DNA from: Siphonodentalium dalli
Taxonomy: Eukaryota > Mollusca > Scaphopoda > Gadilida > Siphonodentaliidae
Direction: 5' to 3'
Length of the DNA stretch: 64,000 nt
Assembly: GCA_032622095.1 (NCBI GenBank)
Contig: CP136064.1
Coordinates: 247,289,827 to 247,353,826, forward strand
Part shown: positions 23,827-35,400 of the stretch, one piece after another
How positions within the stretch are numbered: the first letter of the stretch is position 1
Layout of the letters: every line of letters starts with the position of its first letter
Notes under the pieces: generated by a model
Database searches by the model: none
What the model saw: only the letters and a program-made list of their open reading frames with translations
Told to the model about the DNA's origin: nothing
Translations under genes and position numbers: made by a program

Positions 23827-25552
23827 GCAAATATTTGTAACTTCTCCATTATATTATGCGGATTCTCCATTATATGGCGTGTTTTATCCAGTAGTATCTG
23901 GTTTCATCATTATATGATGTCGTTTCATCATTATATAAGAGGGGGATTCATTATTATATAAGCTTGTTTCTTTATAGCAGCTCGTTTCGTCACTATATTA
24001 GGTCGTTTCTTCATTATATGGCGTGATTTACCCAGTAAATATTGTCTTCCCCGGGTTGACAATTCCTCATGTCAACCTCGAAACAATGCGATAACTGTTT
24101 TATTATATGAAACACACTTTGATTGGACAAGACGTTGTGACGTTGAACGTCGATGGGAAAACTTGATCTATTTCCAGGTCTGATAATAAGTTATGTTAAC
24201 CTTTGAAGTATCTGACGTCACTCAGAACTGTTATTAACCTGTTGTTTCATTAATGAGGTGAACATCGTTAGATATCTCATTTTTTCTTTACGTTTTAACA
24301 TAGGAATTGGGGAAAGAAACTTATAATCATATAATAATATATGATGTCGTTTCATCATTATATATAAGGAGGATTAATTATTATATAAGGCTGTTTCTCC
24401 TTTATAGCGGGTCGTTTCTTCACAACATTAGGTCGTTTCTTCATTATATGGCGTGATTTATCCAGTATTATGTGGTGTCATCATTATATCATGTCGTTTC
24501 ATCATTATATATAAGGAGGATTAATTATTATATAAGGCTGTTTTTCCTTTATAGCAGGTCGCTTCTTCATTATATTATGTCGTGTTATCACTATATGAGT
24601 TGGATTCATTATTATATAAGCTTATTTCTCCTTTATAGCAGGTCGTTTCTTCACTATATTAGGTCGTTTCTTCATTATATGGCGTGATTTATCCAGTATT
24701 ATGTGGTGTCATCATTATATCATGTCGTTTCATCGTTATATATAAGGAGGATTCATTATTATATAAGGCTGTTTCTCCTTTATAGCGGGTCGTTTCTTCA
24801 CAACATTAGGTCGTTTCTTCATTATATGGCGTGATTTATCCAGTATTATGTGGCGTCATCATTATATCATGTCGTTTCATCATTATATATAAGGAGGATT
24901 AATTATTATATAAGGCTGTTTCTCCTTTATAGCGGGTCGTTTCTTCACAACATTAGGTCGTTTCTTCATTATATGGCGTGATTTATCCAGTATTATGTGG
25001 CGTCATCATTATATCATGTCGTTTCATCATTATATATAAGGAGGATTAATTATTATATAAGGCTGTTTTTCCTTTATAGCAGGTCGCTTCTTCATTATAT
25101 TATGTCGTGTTATCACTATATGAGTTGGATTCATTATTATATAAGCTTATTTCTCCTTTATAGCAGGTCGTTTCTTCACTATATTAGGTCGCTTCTTCAT
25201 TATATGATGTGATTTCCCCATTATATTATGTGGTTTTGTCATTATATGTCGTTTCTTCATTATATTAGGTCGTTTCTTCATTACAAATGAGGTGGAGGCA
25301 TTATTTTATAGGCTGTTTCTCCTTTATATCAGGTCGTTTCTTCATTATATATGAGTTGGATGCATTATCATATAAGGTTGTTTCTCATTTATATCAGGTC
25401 GTTTCTTCGTTATATGATGTCATATATATCATCATTGTATGAGGTCGTTTCTATATTATGTTATATGGTTTCATCGTTATATGATGTCATCACTATATGC
25501 AAAGAGGTGGATTCATTATTATATAAGGTGGTTTTGTCATTATGCACGACTG
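23827..25552. repeat. 1.7-kb compound minisatellite (duplicate)
   Basis: Duplicate of 15735-17460 with the same block spacings. I noticed one base change in a 'gcaggt(t/c)gtttc' word. Confidence 0.88.
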
Positions 25553-26936
25553 TTCATTGAACTATGTTGATCTAAAAAAAAAGTGGGAAACGAGGGCATT
25601 ATACATAAACCCGATGACCTCGTTAACAAATCTGAATTTGTAGACCATTTATTTATTTTATCAAACGTTCCAATTATATCGTAATGTGGACGTGATTTGA
25701 AAATGTACGCCGTGTGTATTTTATATTGCACTTCACAATTTAATTTACAACCGCCATAACCGCTCGGCCATTTACGCCGAGTCATTGAGAATATTGCAAC
25801 CGCGAGTCGCACCCACCCGATTTCTATATTAAATTAGCTCGAGCCTAAACCTACATGACACAGCTATCGATTTGATAAGGCACTCCACGAGCATGGGAAT
25901 TCATCGAACGATTAATCTAGGGGGACGTCCATCCACCCGAGAACCGATGGTGCGAATCAGCTGGCAATGCCCCCGACAATAGAAATCGATAGTGTTCATA
26001 AGGAGACTGTAAATAAACATGGGAGTCCAGGCTAAATCGAGGCATTCGCCATTATGCGCGTGTAGGACGGAACACTATATATATATGTTGAATGTGTGCA
26101 GGAATTCCAAGGAATTTTGTGTAATATATTCTTAAAACTCAAATTAAAACCGGATTAAAATCAGGATTAACTTTTTTCGGGCGTTATATATATGAAGAAA
26201 TATATATAGGTATGTCACGTAACTATATGTTATATATATTTCCATATAAATTAATATAACTATTTAGAGAATTAGTTTAGACATGTGTGTAATAAAGTGC
26301 ATAATATAGAACAAATATTGCATAGTTATACATCAGTTAATTCATATAGAGTGTTTTCGTCATAGTATTGCGGCTATTTTTTATTGTTGCCTCTACCACG
26401 CAGAACCAATTATCCACCTCTCACCAATGCATGTGATACGGTGACAAACTTGAACGCTATATGGCGGTTATTAATTTCGACCAGAGCACACCAATCATTT
26501 TACTTCTTTTCTGACTCTGTCACGGGCTGGATACCAGTCTGTGGTTGTATAAATTTAGCGCGGGGTTTTCCAGCCAAATTGCGTAATCGAACGCCCCAAG
26601 GTCAACTTTCCTATATACTTAAGAACAATTTCCGCACAGAATGAAGTATTAGAGCGGTAGTTTTTTTGACGATCTTCGCAAGCTATTTTCGTCAAAATTA
26701 CAGCAAATTAGAGCGCTTGTGTTTACCTTGTCATGGGTGTTTAGACTTTTCTGAGAACCAAATCACACCGGTTCTCAATAATTATAGTTTTTTGGGTTCT
26801 AGTGGGACTTTCCAAACTTTAGGTACGAAATTACACAAATTTTGTTAGATATTTGGTGTGCTTAATAAGGGCAACTGTCATGTTTCTCTGTTCGCTTAGT
26901 ATATCTTAATATCGCGGAAGTCCACAAATTATAACA
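25553..26936. other. Non-coding end of segment A' (duplicate)
   Basis: Duplicate of 17461-18844. No gene recognised. Confidence 0.45.
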
Positions 26937-28371
26937 TCACAAAAAGCCTTAAAAGGGTAGTGTACGCTAAATCCAGCCATCTCCTTTTATACTCAACAGA
27001 ATATATGCAACAAATAAATGAATTTGAGCCATGGATGAGTGCAAAATGCACTCGTGTGATCTATTAACGATGCAAACAACGTGGTAATTATAATGAAAAT
27101 GAGTTTACGACGCCCAATTGCACTGCATGAGAGATCACCAATTGGCTGGACAGTATGATTACATTGACTCTGTTTTCACTCATTTATAATCGATAAAATA
27201 GCTGGCGGACACAAATACAATGAATAGTTAATGGTCGTTGTTGTGAGCACTCAAGCACAAACTGTCTAACATGAAAAGATGTCCTGCTAACGTTGTAGTT
27301 TGTGTGTATTATTAAACCCATGTCACCACTTACTGTGGTATTTGATTACATAAAGCCTCCCCATGTCCACCAAAATTAAACTATCCAGTAATCCTTCACA
27401 AAGGTCAGGACGGGTCGGCATATATATGATACATGCGCAGTTCATAACGTGTGCTATGGTGTTGGGGTCCTGCTGAATTGCTATGATGCTGGTAGGACAA
27501 ACTGGTGCAGTTACGAAAAAGAGCCGTTATTTGTTCTAAAGTTGACATTTTCGCGGTGTTTGGCTAATCAGAGTTATTCGAGAAAAATGAGTGTCTGTAT
27601 GAAACATTCAAGAACATCTATTTTTTTTTTAAACTTAGAGGTACCCAATCCGATCAGACGGTCCCCATATCATCACGATACAACAACAACATTTCTTCAA
27701 AATACGCTTTAGTTATCAGAATCGATTTAACCACTGTCAACTATGGTATAAAATTTCCCAAAACGTGTTATTTATCAGCATTTTCTTCAACGAAATATGG
27801 CCCTATTTATCACTTGAGTATTCACGAAATTTAGACGGCTTACCACTTGTTTTTAGAGTTATCCATTTTCATCCATAATTTTGACCGAGACCAACAATTT
27901 GACGCGTGTTTCTGGGCCACAAACAATTCAAATAACAAACTTCAAAAATCTATATCTGATCACTCTGAGCTTTGATGAGTAGGTTCCTCGACTAGATTCA
28001 AATATTGTTTACCCCCGAAGCCAAATAAATAGTAATTTGGGGATGTTTAATCGGATTGAGTACCTTTAATAATGACTGCGCTGGTGTTTTCAAAACGACG
28101 CGAATAGCCATCTTGGTTATAGTCTATAACTAACACAATCTGTTAAAATATTTCGCAATATATATGTTTTGAATGTTTGCTACTCAAAATGGCTTTTTCT
28201 GAATATGTTCAGATGACAACTTCAGAAAAAAAGAACGGTACTTTTTCTTAACAGCATCATATCAGTTCAGCAGGACCAACCAGCATCATGCCACATTAGC
28301 AGGATCACGTGACCAGGGGTGAGTGAGTTAGGCGCGCGTTTAGGGAATACCATGGCGGCCCATTCTAACGA
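26937..28371. other. Block C, left part: unique non-coding sequence
   Basis: This sequence occurs once in the window and separates the second segment A from the second Penelope-like fragment. A few open frames (for example 27449-27712) have no motifs. I see no RNA gene or repeat. Confidence 0.45.
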
Positions 28372-28405
28372 TTGGAATCGACATACACGTGTATGTCGAT
28401 TCCAA
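28372..28405. repeat. Perfect 34-bp palindrome
   Basis: Half-site TTGGAATCGACATACAC is followed directly by its exact reverse complement, with no spacer. It is not part of a visible tandem or dispersed family in this window. Confidence 0.95.
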
Positions 28406-28498
28406 GCGGCAACTATTTCCACGACAACGGAATTTCGATATGGAAAACGACAGAGTTGTTATGCATGAGCCAATACATGGACAAAGCTTTGACACCAT

Positions 28499-28752
28499 CA
28501 AGCCTTGAATTAGTGTGCCTGTCATTTGCAGAATGAGGTCCCCAGAGGGTGAATTTAGCGATGCTACCCCGCATAGCGGGCTAGCATCACCAAATTCACC
28601 ATATGGGAACCTCATTCTGCTGAGTTGTAAGTAGAATGAGGTTCCCAGAGGGTGAATTTGGTGGTGCTAGCCCGCTATGCGGGGTAGCATAACTAAATTC
28701 ACCCTCTGGGGACCTCATTCTGCAAACGACAGACACACTAGTTCAAGGCTTG
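28499..28752. mobile_element. 254-bp nested palindromic element
   Basis: The outer arms 'caagccttgaa' and 'ttcaaggcttg' close a structure that contains two inner palindromes of about 90 bp. Each inner palindrome is built from 'gaatgaggtccccagaggg' and its complement around 'accccgcatagcggg'. The two inner palindromes are themselves inverted relative to each other. An identically sized copy lies at 47296-47549 and a decayed one at 42338-42710. There is no coding capacity. I infer a fold-back or MITE-like mobile element. Confidence 0.85.
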
Positions 28753-28947
28753 GACACCATACAACTACTATTCATAAGTTTTCTATTTACTAGAAATTAT
28801 TGAGATCGCACGAGATATGTACGAGCCCATTGCCATGCATGCAAGGTAACACAATATCGGCTGTGCCTTTCGTAAAACTACGCGAAAATGTAAACAACTC
28901 TCGTCCCGAACAAATCACCGATAAACAAACGAGAATGATTTCGCCAA
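28753..28947. other. Short spacer
   Basis: Nothing recognised. The last part ('acgagaatgatttcgcc') resembles a diverged unit of the following 24-bp repeat. Confidence 0.4.
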
Positions 28948-29175
28948 ACGAGAGTGACTTTATATAATACTACGAGAGTGACTTTATATAATACTACGAG
29001 AGTGACTTTATATACTACTACGAGAGTGACTTTATATAATACTACGAGAGTGACTTTATATAATACTACGAGAGTGACTTTATATAATACTACGAGAGTG
29101 ACTTTATATAATACTACGAGAGTGACTTTATATAATACTTTATATAATACTACGAGAGTGACTTTATATAATACT
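28948..29175. repeat. 24-bp tandem repeat
   Basis: Nine or ten units of 24 bp (core 'acgagagtgactttatataa', then 'tact'), with one unit carrying an extra 'tttatataatac' insert. The period is a multiple of three and both strands stay open, which yields false reading frames on both. Confidence 0.95.
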
Positions 29176-29260
29176 AGCAGATTAGCCCGCCACTGGCCGG
29201 ATTGGTCCCATGGCTTTGGTCGATCCATTAATTTTTGTTTTTCAAGGTAACCCCGCACAG
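29173..29260 (+). repeat. Penelope-like element end, left copy
   Basis: The segment beginning 'actagcagattagcccgcca' and continuing 'cccatggctttggtcgatcc' recurs at about 31014-31090, after the endonuclease frame. The retroelement remnant is therefore bracketed by direct copies, as expected for the pseudo-LTRs of Penelope-like elements. Confidence 0.7.
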
Positions 29261-29893
29261 GCATGCCATCATATAACCCGACAAAAATATTCCCCGTCCC
29301 GAGTTGACCATATATACATAAAAAATTTCACGTCGCTGCCACCGCTGATGCCCGAAATTCGCCCAAGGTCATTTGCGGGTACCCGTGTCAAGGTCATGTT
29401 GGGTGGACAAAATAACCCGACAAAAATATTTCCCGTCCCGAGTTGACCATACATAACAAATTTCACATCGATGTCACCGCTGACTACCGAGATATCGCCC
29501 AAGGTCATTTGTGGGTACCCGTTTCAAGGTCACATCGGGCGGACAAACTGACCCGACGAAAATCTCCCCCTTCCCTTGGAACCCCTAAGTACGAAATTTG
29601 GTCTCGATATCCCCAGTTTCCGAGACGGTCAAATGCCGTATTTTCACTAAAGTAGATAAACGCTCTTTAATAGCGACGCCTCGTATACAAACGCTCATTA
29701 ATTATCACGCGATTAACCCATCAATCCCTATTACGGTGGCAGTTGAAGGGTGAAGGAGTTGTCGCACGGGCTCGCGAATGGTCCGAGTGCATTGCCTGTG
29801 GCTTTTTACCCTTACACAGCAAGTTTAGGTTCAATCGGCCCAGCAGTTCTCGAGTCTATAGCGGACATACATATATATATATATGTATATTAC

Positions 29894-30210
29894 CTAATTA
29901 GTCTCGACGTGGATTCTATGTATACAAATATTGGAATCGATGCCGGATTAAAGTCAATTAAGAATGCATTTGATTTCCACCATGATCCTCATAGACTGGA
30001 GATGAAATACTTCAATTATTAGAACTTTCTCTTAAAGGGAATGACTTTGAATTTAATGGACGATATTATTTACAGGTCTCCGGCTGCAGTATGGGCAAGA
30101 AGTTTAGTCCTAATTTTGCCTCAATTTTTGTTGCAGAGTGGGAGAAAGGCGCCCCAGCCAAATCTGATAAACAACCATTAGCCTATTACAGATTCTTGGA
30201 CGATAATGGG
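29894..30210 (+). pseudogene. Penelope-like reverse transcriptase fragment (copy 2)
   Basis: It has the same palm motifs as copy 1 (SLDVDSMYTNI; NDFEFNGRYYLQ; VSGCSMGKKFSP; YYRFLDD), the same frameshift near 30007 and the same deletion after motif C. Both copies were therefore already dead when duplicated. It is followed in a different frame by the endonuclease domain. Confidence 0.87.
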
Positions 30211-30796
30211 ATATATCAATACTAGTAACACTTTCACCAGCGAACAAACACGCATATCGTATCAAATGCATAGCGAACTTAATTGTGATTCTAAAAATGT
30301 AATTTACTTAATCACATGCAAAAAATGCCGTATACAATATGTTGGACAAACAAAAACCTCTCTCAAAGTTAGAATGTCTAATCATCTTTCCAGTGTTCGC
30401 AAAAAACTCGACATGCAAATTTCCGATCATTTCAACTCATCTAATCATGCCATTAAATCCCATTTCAGCTTTCAGCCAATAGAACAGACACCAATTCTAG
30501 CCGACGAAGACCAAACCGATTCAATACGCCTAGAACGCGAAAATCATTGGATGGGCGTACTTAAAACATATCTTCCGTTCGGACTTAACATTGACTACAA
30601 AGGTGTTTCTCGAAATTTCTTGTGCTTTCCTCTGATCTACAATCGTAGAAATGTTGAAATCGCAAACATTTTCAGAAAAAACTTTGCATTATTAAACACT
30701 AAATTGACCGAGCCTCTCGACAAACGGGTTATTATTGCCTACAAGAAAAATCCCAGTTTGAGAGATATGCTCGTTCGATCTAGACTCAGACCTTGA
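30206..30796 (+). CDS. GIY-YIG endonuclease domain of a Penelope-like element
   Basis: A 196-codon frame. Residues 32-49 form the GIY-YIG core (VIYLITCKKC...QYVGQT), with cysteines at 38 and 41. An arginine at 56 (LKVRMSNH) and a glutamate at 112 (ERENHWM) match the conserved catalytic positions. The frame ends naturally after SLRDMLVRSRLRP. In the intact family this domain sits at the C-terminus of the RT and nicks DNA for target-primed copying. The ATG is only the first methionine after the internal deletion, so the frame is a relic domain rather than an independent gene. Confidence 0.8.
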   Translation: MGYINTSNTFTSEQTRISYQMHSELNCDSKNVIYLITCKKCRIQYVGQTKTSLKVRMSNHLSSVRKKLDMQISDHFNSSNHAIKSHFSFQPIEQTPILADEDQTDSIRLERENHWMGVLKTYLPFGLNIDYKGVSRNFLCFPLIYNRRNVEIANIFRKNFALLNTKLTEPLDKRVIIAYKKNPSLRDMLVRSRLRP

Positions 30797-31013
30797 TTAA
30801 CACGCAGTTCAATTAGCTTTTTAGCAATTTCAACATCATTATCCTTTGTTTGTGCTCAACACAATATTTTATGTCAATTTCCGACACAATCTAACAAAAT
30901 TTAGCTAGTTCCATAGAAATAATTACATAAGAAATCGGATAACCGACCTGTGCCAGTGCCAGTGCTCTCCACACTTTCCAAATATATATACGGAAGTCTC
31001 AAAATATATAGTA
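30797..31013 (+). other. 3' untranslated part of the Penelope-like element
   Basis: The AT-rich sequence after the stop codon leads to a 'caaatatatatacgg...caaaatatatagtagactag' junction, the same TA-rich lead-in that precedes the end repeats elsewhere (32445-32470, 37600-37620). Confidence 0.6.
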
Positions 31014-31095
31014 GACTAGCAGATTAGCCCGCCACTGGCGGGATTGGTCCCATGGCTTTGGTCGATCCATTTTTTTTTCAAGGTACCCGTTCCGA
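31014..31095 (+). repeat. Penelope-like element end, right copy
   Basis: It repeats 29173-29250 with a few changes, then continues with 'cgttccgagttgacc', a word also found in the leader at 29296. Confidence 0.7.
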
Positions 31096-31743
31096 GTTGA
31101 CCATTTTTTATCATTACATTCAGCAGAATGTGATAAAGGCGAATATTTGTATAATTGAAGATCTACTATACTCCAACTCTCACATTGTAGAAATATCACG
31201 GACATGTCACATTGGAATAAGTTAACTAATACTGAAGTTATCAATCAGAAACCACCACGGACGGACGAACAGAACATGCTGATTACACATTCATTTTTTT
31301 TAATGAATCGACTCAGTTCTGGTTATAGGGCTCACGGAACCACAAAACCAACTGTCCACATTACATTGAACGTTCGGCCCATTTCGCAACAACGAAATAG
31401 CGCATAATGATAGGATGCCCATATTGTGGCGTTGCGAACACTTTGGGGTTTTGTTATAATAACTAATAGATTGTCATGATATTGAAGCATTTGGGGAATG
31501 ATATGTACAGGTCAGCTTATATCTGCACATTCCGTATACAATTCGCTTAATTTTGGTGTGATTCATATTCTTGATTACACGAAGGTGGTGAATTAGTCTG
31601 CACTTTAACACATATTTATAAATATTTTACGAATACACGACGAACGTGTAATGTTCGTTGGTGATACGTATATCCTAACGTCCAATACGTTGTGTGAATT
31701 TAGAGTTGTCCTCCCTGCATCGGGTCACACACATCAAAGAGAC
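31096..31743. other. Non-coding stretch
   Basis: No recognised gene or repeat. Open frames of 67-81 aa have no motifs. Confidence 0.4.
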
Positions 31744-31900
31744 AATTTAACCCATCAATCCCCATTACGATGGCAGTTGAAGGGTGAAGGGGTGCTCGGT
31801 CGTTCTCAGAAGCGGTGCGATGACACATCCCGTGGATTTTTACCCTTATATAGGAAGTTTGGGCTCAATCGGTAGACCCGTTTTCGAGTCTATAAAGGAT

Positions 31901-31987
<87 letters not shown>

Positions 31988-32461
31988 CTAGCAGGTGCAC
32001 CCGACTTCGTCCGGGCTGTTTCCCCTCTGCTTTTCGGCGAATTGCGCGATTTGACCTTGAATTGTCCATTATGAAGGTCAAGGTTAGTTGGGGTCACGAT
32101 TTGACCCGTCCAAAACACTGCCCGGACAAAAGTACACGACAAAAGTACCCGTCGAAATCCATCCGGTTTTACCCGATTTGACCTCGAATTGATCATTTTG
32201 AAGGTCAAGGTCAGGTCGGGGTCACGACTCGACCCGTCCAAAACACCCAGTGGACAAAAGTACCATACGTATCAAATTTCGTCGAAAAAAAGATTTCAAG
32301 GTCAAGGTCACGTCGCACGGGCAAATTAATAGGCCCATGCCACTCCCCGGCCGAAAGTATCCCCACATACCAAGTTTCATCGAAATCGGCTCGGCCGTTT
32401 TCGAGTCCATCGCGAACACACAAACACACACACACAGACATATTTCCCAAAATATATAATA
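31744..32461 (+). repeat. Penelope-linked compound repeat with CA/TA microsatellite
   Basis: 31744-31890 is similar to the leader of the Penelope-like copies (29709-29870: 'cccatcaatccc(c/t)attac', 'gtggcttttta'-like words, 'ttcgagtctata'). (AC)n occupies 31900-31922 and (AT)n 31923-31988. Then 'actagcaggtgcacccgact' begins a body rich in 'caaggtca' words, ending with 'gccgttttcgagtccatcgc', an AC tract and 'aaaatatataatagactag'. This is the reverse complement layout of the 9.5-12.5 kb units. Confidence 0.75.
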
Positions 32462-35400
32462 GACTAGCCGATGAGCCCGACGTTGTCCGGGCTATTCAAA
32501 AACCAAATTTCAAGTCGATAGCTCTACCCGTTTCCGAGATCTCGTCTGCGCATGCGCGAAGCTGGCGTCGCACGGGCTCGACGACCCGATAAAATTCGTA
32601 TCCGGGGCAAGATACATTCACATACCAAATTTCAAGTCGATAGCTCCACCCGTTTCCGAGATCTCGTCTGTGCATGCGCGAAGCTGGCGTCGCACGGGCT
32701 CGGCGACCCGATAAAATTCGTATCCGGGGCAAGATACATTCACATACCAAATTTCAAGTCGATAGCTCCACCCGTTTCCGAGATCTCGTCTGTGCATGCG
32801 CGAAGCTGGCGTCGCACGGGCTCGGCGACCCGATAAAATTCGTATCCGGGGCAAGATGCATTCACATACCAAATTTCAAGTCGATGAGCCCGACGTTGTC
32901 CGGCTATTCAAAAACCAAATTTCAAGTAGATAGCTCTACCCGTTTCTGAGATCTCGTCTGCGCATGCGCGTAGCTGGCGTCGCACGGGCTCGACGACCCG
33001 ATAAAATTCGTATCCGGGGCAAGATACATTCACATACCAAATTTCAAGTCGATAGCTCCACCCGTTTCCGAGATCTCCTCTGCGCATGCGCGAAGCGGGC
33101 GCCGCACGGGCTCGCCAACACGACAACGTCGACCGCCTGGTCAAACTACACACACGTACCAAGTTTCGTCCCGATCGGTCGAGAATCGTAGATTTGTATA
33201 AATGACAGACACACAGACAGACAAACAGACAGACAAACAAACAGAGGTCTTCAAAATATATATTATTCAAAAACCAAATTTCAAGTCGATCAAAACCAAA
33301 TTGATGAGCCCGACGTTGTCCGGGCTATTCAAAAACCAAATTTCAAGTCGATAGCTCTACCCGTTTCCGAGATCTGGTCTGCGCATGTGCGAAGCTGGCG
33401 TCGCACGGGCTCGGCGACCCGATAAAATTCGTATCCGGGGCAAGATACATTCACATACCAAATTTCAAGTCGATAGCTCCACCCGTTTCCGAGATCTAGT
33501 CTGCGCATGCGCGAAGCTGGCGTCGCACGGGCTCGGCGACCCGATAAAATTCGTATCCGGGGCAAGATGCATTCACATACCAAATTTCAAGTCGATGAGC
33601 CCGACGTTGTCCGGCTATTCAAAAACCAAATTTCAAGTAGATAGCTCTACCCGTTTCTGAGATCTCGTCTGCGCATGCGCGTAGCTGGCGTCGCACGGGC
33701 TCGACGACCCGATAAAATTCGTATCCGGGGCAAGATACATTCACATACCAAATTTCAAGTCGATAGCTCCACCCGTTTCCGAGATCTCCTCTGCGCATGC
33801 GCGAAGCGGGCGCCGCACGGGCTCGCCAACACGACAACGTCGACCGCCTGGTCAAACTACACACACGTACCAAGTTTCGTCCCGATCGGTCGAGAATCGT
33901 AGATTTGTATAAATGACAGACACACAGACAGACAAACAGACAGACAAACAAACAGAGGTCTTCAAAATATATATTATTCAAAAACCAAATTTCAAGTCGA
34001 TCAAAACCAAATTGATGAGCCCGACGTCGATAGCTCTACCCGTTTCCGAGATCTGGTCTGCGCATGTGCGAAGCTGGCGTCGCACGGGCTCGGCGACCCG
34101 ATAAAATTCGTATCCGGGGCAAGATACATTCACATACCAAATTTCAAGTCGATAGCTCCACCCGTTTCCGAGATCTAGTCTGCGCATGCGCGAAGCTGGC
34201 GTCGCACGGGCTCGGCGACCCGATAAAATTCGTATCCGGGGCAAGATACATTCACATACCAAATTTCAAGTCGATAGCTCCACCCGTTTCCGAGATCTCG
34301 TCTGCGCATGTGCGAAGCCCGGCGTCGCACGGGCTCGGCGACCCGATAAAATTCGTATCCGGGGCAAGATACATTCACATACCAAATTTCAAGTCGATAG
34401 CTCCACCCGTTTCCGAGATCTCGTCTGTGCATGCGCGAAGCTGGCGTTGCACGGGCTCGGCGACCCGATAAAATTCGTATCCGGGGCAAGATACATTCAC
34501 ATAGCAAATTTCAAGTCGATGAGCCTGACGTTGTCCGGGCTATTCAAAACCAAATTTCAAGTCGATAGCTCTACCCGTTTCCGAGATCTCGTCTGCGCAC
34601 GAGCGAAGCTGGCGTCGCACGGGCTCGACGACCCGATAAAATTCGTATCCGGGGCAAGATACATTCACATACCAAATTTCAAGTCGATAGCTCCACCCGT
34701 TTCCGAGATCTCGTCTGTGCATGCGCGAAGCTGGCGTCGCACGGGCTCGGCGACCCGATAAAATTCGTATCCGGGGCAAGATACATTCACATACCAAATT
34801 TCAAGTCGATAGCTCCACCCGTTTCCGAGATCTCGTCTGTGCATGCGCGAAGCTGGCGTCGCACGGGCTCGGCGACCCGATAAAATTCGTATCCGGGGCA
34901 AGATGCATTCACATACCAAATTTCAAGTCGATGAGCCCGACGTTGTCCGGCTATTCAAAAACCAAATTTCAAGTAGATAGCTCTACCCGTTTCTGAGATC
35001 TCGTCTGCGCATGCGCGTAGCTGGCGTCGCACGGGCTCGACGACCCGATAAAATTCGTATCCGGGGCAAGATACATTCACATACCAAATTTCAAGTCGAT
35101 AGCTCCACCCGTTTCCGAGATCTCCTCTGCGCATGCGCGAAGCGGGCGCCGCACGGGCTCGCCAACACGACAACGTCGACCGCCTGGTCAAACTACACAC
35201 ACGTACCAAGTTTCGTCCCGATCGGTCGAGAATCGTAGATTTGTATAAATGACAGACACACAGACAGACAAACAGACAGACAAACAAACAGAGGTCTTCA
35301 AAATATATATTATTCAAAAACCAAATTTCAAGTCGATCAAAACCAAATTGATGAGCCCGACGTTGTCCGGGCTATTCAAAAACCAAATTTCAAGTCGATA

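Larger units (their letters stand above)
20115..26936. repeat. Segment A': 6.8-kb direct duplication, copy 2
   Basis: It duplicates 12020-18844 with an offset of 8095 bp (8092 after the poly-C). It holds the same fold-back element, hairpins and minisatellites. At its right edge it continues into block C (26937-29286), whereas copy 1 jumps directly into the Penelope-like fragment. Confidence 0.95.
29261..31090 (+). mobile_element. Penelope-like retroelement, copy 2 (internally deleted)
   Basis: Between two direct end copies lie repeated leader sequence (29275-29650, 'cccgtcccgagttgacc' twice), a short 'gttctcgagtctatagcgg' plus TA tract, an RT fragment, a GIY-YIG domain with an intact C-terminus, and a 3' untranslated region. 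The RT lacks its N-terminal half and its thumb region. This is the fuller of the two copies. It shows the right edge that was lost from 18847-20119. Confidence 0.85.

Noticed and set aside
12020-26936. The two 6.8-kb copies as LTRs of a giant retroelement
   Set aside because: They carry fold-back elements and minisatellites and lack LTR ends. The DNA between them is a truncated Penelope-like fragment that also occurs separately.
28948-29250. CRISPR-like regular direct repeats (24 bp) and frames on both strands
   Set aside because: Units abut with no unique spacers and no cas genes occur. It is an ordinary minisatellite in an animal genome.
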